A stretch of 63,303 bases of DNA, from assembly GCA_049999725.1 (NCBI GenBank), contig JBNGIS010016988.1, forward strand, positions 1 through 63,303, read 5' to 3'. Under the pieces are notes generated by a model, which was not told the origin of the DNA, ran no database searches, and worked only from the letters and a program-made list of their open reading frames with translations. The position numbers and the translations under genes are program-made. Origin of the DNA: Haplomitrium mnioides (taxonomy: Eukaryota; Marchantiophyta; Haplomitriopsida; Calobryales). Of this stretch, positions 56,061 through 63,303 are shown piece by piece; position 1 is the stretch's first letter; every line of letters begins with the position of its first letter.

Positions 56061-56349
56061 ACAAATAAATAAGGGATTTCACAAAAACTATATGAAGTAG
56101 AAACAAGAAAAACTAAAACATAAAAAAATCAAAACAAGACTTACCATATGTCGTGGTAGATAGCACAACAAACATCCAAGAACACATCTTTAACGATGTC
56201 GAATTGTTGCAAAGAATGAATTATTATAAAAGACTAAAAATCCAAAGTAATTGCATAAAAAGAGGAGATCATATCAAAAACATGATCTTTGCAGAAGGGC
56301 TCAGAGTTGTCATGCTTACATTCTTTAAGGTTGTAATCGTAAAGAATAT

Positions 56350-56697
56350 TAGTGATTGCTAAATTAAAGCTTCTTAGTTTCACCGAGCCATTCAGTTGTC
56401 TTGTGTTGGACTCTATGTGAACTTGGTAATATGCCACATTGAGTCTATCAATATAGAACTCCATATCATGGTCTTGCTTTTTGGTCCCTCTTTTAGTTGG
56501 AAGGATATCAACTTCATTTTGTTCTTTAGACTTCCACTATTTGGCTTTTTTATAGTGGAGTAGAAAGGGAGGAGGGTAGGACACCAAGGTTAAAGCTTGG
56601 TCATGATCTTTTGAGGCTTCTTTGGCCCCAAATCTCTTTTTTCTTTTCGCAATTATCATCAACTTTTTAGCAAGCTCCTTCTTGAATGTTTTGTCAC
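56350..56697 (-). pseudogene. Gene X copy 2, exon 3
   Basis: It begins at acceptor TTTTTCAAG/GTGACAAAAC (56698/56697) and reads GDKTFKKELAKKLMIIAKRK, D-H-D-Q-A-L-T and LVSYPPPFLLHYKKAK. In another frame it continues with D-R-L-N-V-A-Y-Y-Q-V-H-I-E-S-N-T-R-Q. Acceptor position and protein agree with copy 1 exon 3. Stops are present. Lysine-rich; no named domain. Confidence 0.65.
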
Positions 56698-56795
56698 CTT
56701 GAAAAATAACAATGAAGAATTTATTAAGGGAGAATTTGGAAACCAAAAAATTCTATTCAAAAATACTAGAGAGTTCATGCATGCATAGACTTAAA

Positions 56796-57198
56796 TGTAA
56801 AAGAACTCAAGGACCAAATCCAAATGAGTAAGAACTCATAGTGAACTCTATTAGAGTTCTTCAACCAAATGTCATTAAGGCAAGCAAAAGCCAAGAAACC
56901 AAAGAACCCTAGTGATTTAAGAGGGACTCCATAATGAAGAGAGGGGCTATGAAGCCCTTCTATTATACAAGAGAAGAAGTTGTCATCCCTCTTTCTTCAC
57001 AAACAAGTCACTTCCAAATTTCAGCCCTAAAATTTATCACTTAGAAGTTACTTCTAATTTCAACCCTAAAAGCTCTAAAAGTAACTTCAAGGACAAGTAA
57101 TCTTGTCTCAATTCAACCCTAAAAATAAACCTCTACCGCTTCCTTCACTCCTCTATACTTTCTTATAAATAGCACAACATCATGCTTGTATTATTGCA
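56796..57198 (-). repeat. 3' LTR of the deleted gypsy element (403 bp)
   Basis: The minus strand begins TGCAATAATACAAGCATGAT with a TATTTATAAG box shortly after. It aligns with 44332-44715, sharing the 'aagttacttctaatttca'-type stretch and the 'tgaagccctt' stretch. Confidence 0.75.
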
Positions 57199-57199
57199 T

Positions 57200-57700
57200 A
57201 ATCTCTGCCTTCTAATCGATGATGTCCTTGTCATGATCAGCAGTTTCAAATAATCAAATAGCTTCTTGAGCATTTTCAAGGTTAGAACATGGTTGCCAAG
57301 TAGCATCATGAAGCGGATATCCCTTCGACAAAACTTTATATTGAACTTGAAGATGTTGCTCATGCTTGATGACGCACATGTGCTTATTATAAATGGGTTA
57401 TTCGAAGCACATCATATTGTGGAGCATATGTTTGATGGCCTTGATAGACAATACCATCTCAAATAGAGTAGGTACAACACTCACTATCTTTAATTGCCAA
57501 ACATGCCTTAACAAGATTAAAGAAGGTATCTTCATGCAACTTTTGTCGAAAGTCGTCACTAGTTGTTTCATCAAGATGAAATATGCTAATGCCTTCTAGT
57601 TGACTTTTCGCAAATAGAATTTGTCGACCATCTTCTCTAATGTTTGTAGCTTTAAAATATTGCACACAATCGAATATGAAGTTCTCATATGCACCACAAA
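57200..57700 (-). pseudogene. Gypsy integrase C-terminus and chromodomain
   Basis: The minus reading near 57345-57215 is LQVQYKVLSKGYPLHDATWQ, then N-L-E-N-A-Q-E-A-I. This fits a chromodomain (Y-x-V-K-W-x-G-Y-x-x-x-x-x-T-W-E-P followed by N-L-x-N-A) of chromovirus-type gypsy integrases. In those elements it sits last in pol, directly before the 3' LTR, exactly as here. One stop follows E-A-I. Upstream frames (57704-57459) include K-L-H-E-D-T-F-F-N-L-V-K-A-C-L, likely the integrase end. Confidence 0.65.
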
Positions 57701-57911
57701 CCATCTTTCTATCATATGCTTTTTGGCGTTGGAAATCGTCTATAACTCTATTCTTTTTGAAAAGTTGCTCTGGCTTTCATTCTCACTTCCAAAAGGCATG
57801 AAAGATGCTCAAACCATTGTTGCATCGCTTGAATAGAATAACCCTCTACCACTTCTTACAATCCTTTCTATTTTCTTATAAGTATTACAATATCATGCTT
57901 GTATTATTGCA

Positions 57912-58310
57912 TTAAGAGTCTATGTATGCATGGACTCTGAAGTCCATGCATGTGTAGACGTTAGAGTCCATGCGTGTATGGACTTAGTAGTTTATACTCG
58001 CATAGGCTTGAGAGACCTTGAATGGTTGAACTCTAAAAGCCTTGACGCTCTAAGACACTTGAGTCCATACCCACACAGACATTAGACTCCATACGTGTAA
58101 GGACATAAGAGTCTATGCTCACATGGACTTGAGAGTCCTTGCATGGTTGAACTGTAAGAGTCATAACACTCTGCAACTCTTGAGTCCATACGCGTATGGA
58201 CTCAAGAGTCTATGTGCACATGGTAACATATTCTACGCAAGCATAGACCAAAGAGTCCATGCGCACATAGACTCTTCAATGTCCATGCGCATATGAAAGA
58301 AACTCGACAA
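57912..58310. repeat. Palindromic GC-core array in X intron (copy 2)
   Basis: About 14 units with arms 'gagtcc' and cores such as ATGCGTGTAT or ATACGCGTAT. One unit is a perfect 34-bp palindrome (58176-58209; half-site ACTCTTGAGTCCATACG). A larger repeat of about 120 bp is visible ('ttgaatggttgaact' at 58019 and 'ttgcatggttgaact' at 58139). The array lies in the intron between exons 2 and 3 of X, as in copy 1. Confidence 0.85.
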
Positions 58311-58381
58311 ATAGGTTTATTTTCAAATAAATCAAACAAACTTTTACAAAACAAATATCCTAGCAAAAAAATAATACTCAC

Positions 58382-59870
58382 CATCAATTTCTCAAAACTT
58401 GAATAGAAAAAAGACATCTTTGACTCCTTTGTATGAATGGGATATTCCATCCTAACTTCCTCTCACAAACTGCAACAAACCTCCGAATAAAAAGATTTTA
58501 CGATGAGTGCAAAAACCTTTTACCTCTCTACCTCTCGAGCCATTTCTTCAATTGAAAGCTCTTCGGCTTCTACCCGCTTCAAAATTGAAAATTTGATTTC
58601 ATTAAGAAGACCCTGAAGAAACCTCTAAGGTGTCCACCTCATATCTTCTATTAGTAGTGAACCTTTGGCATTGGGCTTCTGGCCTTTCACTAGGTTCTTC
58701 TCCCATATAGAAAAATGCTCTATTGCAACTCCCAAAGCTCTCCACTTCTAAATGCAAGTTGGAACCAATTATCCTCAAAAGTAATTGTCTTCTCAAGAGT
58801 TGACTTTGGATTGATCTCGAAAGTCTCGAGCACAAGTTCTCTTTCTAATTTTTGAGATGATACCATCCCGCTCTCTATAAATCTTTGTTGCTAATATTTG
58901 ATCTTTTGAATTGATGCCATTTCAAGCATGTACTATTCATTGTAATTGTTATGGGTAGCAAAAATTTGGGCATCCATTGGTGTTTGCCCCACGTACATGT
59001 AATAGTTGTATAGCAAAAGCATTGAATTCTTTGCTCCATACTTTGTAGTCAGTAGCTGCCTTGCAACAACACTGTGATTGCCTCCTTCAATCTCGTACTT
59101 GTACTTGTCTAGGTTACTTATGTCAAACTCTGACTTATATTTTAACCTACACTTTGGGTCTATGACAACCATGAAAAAAAAATGCACTTATTTGCTGGTG
59201 AGCATTCTCTACGCTAGAAGCTCTACAAATTCTTCGTTCAATCATCAAATCTAAAATGGCCCTTAGTTATTTGTTCTAGGTTTTGGCAAATTCATGTTTT
59301 CCAATTAGATTGTTACTGCTTCCTTGCAAACTCTACACCACTAGATTGCAAACTCACAGATCTTGTTCTTGTCTTCCTCAATCATTGTCTCATAATCAAG
59401 CTGCTCCCTCTCTTGAAATGTTCGAAGCTCTTTGTGCACCTGCCTCTTTGCTATTGACGTGGGGTGTTGTTGAGTCACTAGTTCAACCTCCTTCTTAGAG
59501 CTGCTAGAAGAGGATGATGATGGTGTTGATAAGCTTGGCAGAAAAAGTGACCGGACGGGCTCCTCTTCAACAAGAGGTGGTAGCACAGACTTCTTCTTTA
59601 GCAGAGTCGACTTCTTCTTTTTTGGAGCCTCAACGAGCTCCACTTCTTTCCTCTTCTTCTTTGCAGCAGACGATTCACCTATTGGTGCGGTGGTGAATGT
59701 TGTTGCACTAGGGTGAGGCACATATTGTGCCAAGCTTAAACCTTGCTTCACTTTCAAAATCTTTAAATGGAACGTAAATTTGATGAAATCTCTCTTGACT
59801 CATTTTGAATCCGAGTAGACATTGACAAAGTCCAATAAAAATTGTGCAAATTGAAAACAAGAAATAAAAA
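58382..59870 (-). pseudogene. Gene X copy 2, exon 2 (long form)
   Basis: Read leftward: D-F-V-N-V-Y-S-D, D-F-I-K, KILKVKQGLSLAQYVPHPSA, then a Lys-rich and Ser-rich low-complexity segment (59757-59341, ending K-I-C-E-F-A-I). The GGNHS segment (59187-58933) follows, then MASIQKIKY, RFIESGMVSSQKLERE and NWFQLAFRSGELWEL. It ends with EYPIHTKESKMSFFYSSFEK at donor GATG/GTGAGT (58382/58381). Block order and donor match copy 1 exon 2, which lacks the middle 740 bp. Several stops and frame changes. It could be a nuclear protein, judging from basic clusters, but that is inference. Confidence 0.68.
58933..59187 (-). pseudogene. ParB/sulfiredoxin-like GGNHS segment of gene X
   Basis: The 84-residue frame reads FDISNLDKYKYEIEGGNHSV, V-A-R-Q-L-L, then YYMYVGQTPMDAQIFATHNN. 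The G-G-N-H-S motif after a short strand and a following V-Y-x-G-x-x-x-x-x-A-x-x-x-A-x-x-H-N recall ParB N-terminal or sulfiredoxin-type domains, where G-x-x-R/H contacts nucleotide. This assignment is by motif memory only. Copy 1 lacks the segment. Confidence 0.45.
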
Positions 59871-59999
59871 AGAATCAATGACTATTAATAAAAATATCAA
59901 CAAGAGTATACAATTGTTGTTTCCCAAAAATACTAGTCAACATTGCTACTAAAGACCCCACGACATTAAAAACAATGACTAGTATATATGCACTCACTA

Positions 60000-60385
60000 G
60001 ATGAAAGTGCACAACAAGTCCATAGTCATTGTATGCAGGGTCTTTGGAGTCCATGCATGCATGGACTTCAAAACTCTTATGCACTTGGATCTCATAGTCC
60101 AAGTGCATCTGGACTTCGTAGTCCAATCGCATCTGGACTTCGTAGTCCAAGCGCACTTGTACCTTGAAGACAGTGTGCGTATGGACTCTAGAGTCTAAAC
60201 ATACATGGACCCTTGAGTCCAAGCGCAATTGGAGCCTGTAGTCCAAGTGAACATGGACCTTGGAGTCCATGCGCCTATGGACTCCAATGTCACTACGAGT
60301 AGGGACTCAAGAGTCCATGCGCGTGTGGACTCTTGATTTTTTAACCATTTGGATTGCAAGGTCTATATGCACATGGACTATCAGC
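60000..60385. repeat. Palindromic GC-core array upstream of X copy 2 exon 2
   Basis: About 13 units, some with arm 'gtagtcca' and core 'agcgcacttg' or 'tcgcatctgg', others with 'gagtccatgcgcgtgtggac' near 60311. By position it is the counterpart of intron 1 of copy 1 (16143-16334), enlarged. Open frames in it are repeat artefacts. Confidence 0.8.
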
Positions 60386-61820
60386 CCTAAGACTGGTCGC
60401 TTATCTTCTTTTCTGACGATTCGCACCAATTTAAGGCTGATTTTCTGCTTCGGGACCTTTTATGGAAGGGGCTTCGCACTGAATTGCTTATAGACCTTCT
60501 TAACACACCTTGGACTCACTCTACTATGCTTTTGGGATACCTATCCCACTCTTCTGAAATGATTACAGTCGAACCTAGAACGGATTTGATGAATTGGACG
60601 AAAAACTTACCACCACGCACACACCCACAGCCAACCCGCTTCTTCCGAATAGCTCAATGTAATCAAATAATATAACACAACATATACAAACATAAACTTA
60701 GGTCTGCTGGCCCTGAACTCACCCAGCCATTCTATTTATTCACTATGGCACCCACATCAAACTCCCACACACGCACCCATAGTCAAATAGTTTTCAACTT
60801 CCATCGCTAGAAGCCCTGAATTTACTTCCTCAAGCTCAAAAGAGGTTTTATTTAACTTCCACCTCTGGAAGACAGCCCTCTCAGCTACTGGCCCTCACTC
60901 CACTCCCCCTACACCCGTCAAGTCCCTCGACAGAATCGCCCCCAACGCACTCTATCCAGCCAGAACTCCAAACTAATGTTTCCTTAAAGAAATCAACACA
61001 CAATGCAACCTCAAGGTGCACCAGACCACTCTGAACTTAATCGACAGCTCACTCCCGTGTTATGGAGTAGCTTTTGGTAGCACAACTAGTTAACACAGAT
61101 ACAGAGAAAATACTATAGTTGCTGGTACCTCTCACCCGTAGTGAATCGAAGAAAGTGCCCAATCCTTTGAGTTCCTAGAGACGTTGTTCTTAGCTGTGAC
61201 CGTACCTCCAAAACATGGTTCACCTACATGCCTTCCGTGAGTACCCCAGCACCAGCTTCAGCACAATAGTCCACCCATTTCCTTGGCCCTGCAAGCCCAA
61301 CCTCACGCCTCTAGTCCTCCTCGCACGATGTCTTTTCTTGATTGCCTCTCTCCTCCTCTGTGTCACACACCTCTCCTTATGCCCCCTAAGTGAATCCCCC
61401 AAAATGAGCCTTTGAACCGCCTATACCCTCATAGAGCTCCCGCGCAAAACCAATAGTCAACTGGTTGCCCTTGACCCCCGCTAACTTCAATCTAATTTAG
61501 TCGTAACTAACTAAGAACAAAGGTCACACGCGAAGGTCCCTCACTTTTTGGCCCAAAATCACCCCGCTTATCACTTTGACCTGCCAGCTTGAGGTTAGCC
61601 CCTATTTGAAAGCTCTCCCATCTATTTAGCCACTCATATTCACTCATCCAAAGTTAGCGGCCGTTAAATTTGGCCTTTCATAAAGTAGCTTTTGAGGTTT
61701 TTTCCCCCTTCCCTTCTTAGTTAGCCCTTTATTTCATTTGTCTGGTCTCTTAACTTAGTTGTCCTTTTTTTTTCATTTGTCCGCCTTTGTCTTTACTAGT
61801 TCCCTTGCTGTAAGAACCAC
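60386..61820. other. GC-richer stretch, unassigned
   Basis: Sequence character changes sharply at about 60390, where X copy 2 ends without its exon 1. A plus frame open from about 60394 to 60675 reads DDSHQFKADFLLRDLLWKGL, then L-L-I-D-L-L-N-T-P-W. I do not recognise it. The remainder (60700-61820) is pyrimidine-rich and could be a long LTR, but no edges were found. Confidence 0.35.
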
Positions 61821-61904
61821 CTACTTCACGATATCACCACCCCATTCTTGCTAATATGGCCGCGCACCCTCACGCCTACAATAAGGTTTGACACATCCCC
61901 TCTA

Positions 61905-62250
61905 CTTGCAAGCTCTGGTGCCTTCGGAGATGTGAGCTTGCCCTTCACCAAATCATTGCCTGCAGGTTTGCTAAGATGTTCAGAGGTCTGCGTAGAGTCG
62001 AGAATGTCATCCACGACTTGAAGCGCCAAACCAAGATGCCTCCTATAGTCATACATTTGATCATGGACAACGACATTCACACCCCCTGAGTATCGATGCG
62101 GATCTAGTGCTCGCAGCAATTAATGATACTATCTTATAGAAGCTCTTGTCCCAATAGTCCTCCAGAGATATGTCGTGATCAAAAAGACTCGAAACCTGCT
62201 TAATCTCTCCACTGGAAGAATCCCCAATCACCTTTCTCAATTCCTTGCCG
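61905..62250 (-). pseudogene. Solanesyl-type polyprenyl diphosphate synthase fragment
   Basis: The minus frame 62255-62061 reads [27 protein letters not shown] and [13 protein letters not shown]. After a one-base shift in a G-run near 62082-62086 the reading continues [29 protein letters not shown] and [12 protein letters not shown]. This is the part of long-chain trans-prenyltransferases holding the second aspartate-rich motif (D-D-I-L-D at 61998-62012), closest by eye to plant solanesyl diphosphate synthases, which make the plastoquinone side chain. About 115 of about 400 residues remain, with no intron, so it is a truncated, possibly processed, pseudogene. Confidence 0.8.
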
Positions 62251-63303
62251 ATCAATCCTCTTCAATCCTGGTTCTATTCGACTCCTCCTCCGCTTGCGTG
62301 AAATTCTCCTGCGGTGAACCTCCTTCTATGCTCGAATTTTCTTTCTCCTCGCGATCTCCTGGCGACATTTTGGCAAGACCTCTCCTCCCGGTGATTTCCT
62401 CTCTTGGCGAATTGGAGCCCCCTGCGTGAACTTCTGCGCAAGGATCTCCCTGCGCTGGTGCTTGCCCGCTGCCCATCTACAACAACGCCCTACTCGCTGC
62501 CGATGGGAAGGAGAAGGGAGGAGGGCTGCTCTGAATCGCCACCCCCTCGCATTTTGCTCGCGCACCCCTCCTTGTCGATCAAATCCCCTCCAACCTGCTC
62601 ACACAATCTCTCCTGTGCCCCCTTGATCAATTTGTCTAGTGCCAATTCCCCTCTTCCCTTGCTCGCATGCATTCCTCCTTCTATTTGTTTTCTCTACAAA
62701 GAAACATTTCTTTGCACCCAATGCAATTCTGCGGGCTGATTTTTGAAGCAGCACTGAAGAACCTCCAATCTTGCAAAAACTGAATTCATTGAGGAAGGCT
62801 TCATGCCCCCAAAATGCTGCTATTGAATCTGATTTCTGCCCCTGGCAAAAGTTTCCACCAACCATCTCATGCTCTTTGACGTTTCTTCTTGCAGTTATTT
62901 TTCCCGGTATGATATAAATTTTGAAGAAGAATCAACGCCTGCAATCCAGGACCAGCAATCAAGGGAACTGAATAAGATGAAATATGCTGTCCAAATAACT
63001 TTGAAGGTCATGAGGAAACTTTCCCATCATTGAATTGCCCTCTGCTTCAGCAAAGTTATGCTCTTGACGGATTTTTGCAACACAAAATCCTGCAAGTGAA
63101 TCGGCTGAGCTTTTGTTAAAATCGACTGAAAAGAAACCTCTGCCTCCTCAAAAATCTAATAGCTCGTAGAAACCCAAAGATTGAATCCTGAAGTACCAAT
63201 CTATACACATAAAAATCTGTTGTAGAGCCCTCTAACGAATTTCTTCTCAACTACTTTGTTAATCGTTTTTTGCTTTTCTTTTGAACACGCATCATCTTTG
63301 AAT
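62251..63303. other. GC-rich flank of synthase fragment
   Basis: Overlapping open frames on both strands between 62326 and 62865 are rich in Arg, Ser and Pro, as expected from GC-rich non-coding DNA. None is recognised. The minus reading directly upstream of the synthase fragment does not resemble a transit peptide or synthase N-terminus. Beyond 62870 the sequence becomes AT-richer and featureless. Confidence 0.35.

Larger units (their letters stand above)
56796..57911 (-). mobile_element. Internally deleted gypsy element in X intron
   Basis: It is bounded by TTAAA (56791-56795) and TTAAG (57912-57916). Minus-strand order: a 5' LTR remnant (57911-57835, beginning TGCAATAATACAAGCATGAT), internal sequence, a chromodomain-like coding piece, then the 3' LTR (57198-56796). 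The LTR family is the one forming the solo LTR at 44332-44715. Everything from most of the 5' LTR to mid-integrase is missing. Taking the element out leaves an X intron of about 560 bp, close to the 596 bp of copy 1. Confidence 0.75.

Noticed and set aside
57200-57345. Chromodomain-like reading as part of gene X
   Set aside because: It lies inside an LTR-bounded insertion with target duplication, directly before the 3' LTR, the standard place in chromovirus pol. Copy 1 of X has no such exon.
57912-58310. CRISPR-like array
   Set aside because: Units are palindromic and spaced by similar, not unique, linkers. The context is a plant intron with no cas genes.
59875-60270. 131-residue minus frame rich in V-H-x-x-L-D-S-K-V repeats
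   Set aside because: It is a translation of the palindromic array at 60000-60385, not a gene.
62326-62865. Several overlapping frames (60-111 residues) near the synthase fragment
   Set aside because: GC-rich DNA lowers stop frequency on both strands. None resembles a synthase N-terminus, transit peptide or other family.

Overview
The window looks like nuclear DNA of a land plant with a large, slowly purged genome. A seed plant, possibly a gymnosperm, is my best guess, but nothing here fixes the species. It is AT-rich and almost entirely built from decayed Ty1/copia and Ty3/gypsy LTR retrotransposons nested in each other. It holds no intact host gene. The only recognisable host-type sequence is a fragment of a polyprenyl (solanesyl-type) diphosphate synthase near 62 kb. 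A 10-N assembly gap lies at 14303-14312.

Layout. 0-5.4 kb: two minus-strand copia elements (B, then A) in tandem, joined through one LTR. 5.4-8.2 kb: two LTRs of the same superfamily and an unassigned stretch. 8.2-12.7 kb: minus-strand gypsy element E (gag to RNase H). 13.0-22.1 kb: an unusual locus with two divergent, intron-containing, broken genes. One is a minus-strand gene of unknown family ('X', copy 1). The other is a plus-strand gene resembling DUF7869-type proteins, which I read as transposase-like. Introns of both carry the same palindromic GC-core repeats. 22.3-25.3 kb: 5' end of a minus-strand gypsy element. 25.7-35.2 kb: minus-strand copia element C, whose LTR is split by a nearly complete plus-strand copia element D (27041-34402, target duplication ATTGT). 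D is itself hit in its integrase by a 517-bp solo LTR (target duplication CTTTG). 35.2-40.6 kb: minus-strand copia element F with a solo LTR nested in its 5' LTR (target duplication CTTAC). 40.6-46.7 kb: two inverted copies of copia family H facing each other across 630 bp. 46.7-47.5 kb: a heavily decayed second copy of the DUF7869-like gene. 47.5-55.5 kb: mostly unassignable AT-rich DNA plus a D-type gag-protease relic and a gypsy protease-RT relic. 55.7-60.4 kb: copy 2 of gene X, with a deleted gypsy element in its intron (TTAAA/TTAAG duplication). 60.4-63.3 kb: GC-richer DNA with the synthase fragment.

What stands out. Gene X is present twice with the same exon order and the same splice sites. 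Removing the nested gypsy element restores nearly the same length to the shared intron. Copy 2 keeps an extra segment that looks like a ParB/sulfiredoxin-type GGNHS domain, which copy 1 lacks. Shared palindromes and a head-to-head arrangement suggest that X and the DUF7869-like gene may be two parts of one undescribed mobile element. That link is inference; the two copies, splice sites and palindromes are visible in the sequence. All gene calls here are pseudogenes with stops or frameshifts, and identities were judged by eye without database searches.
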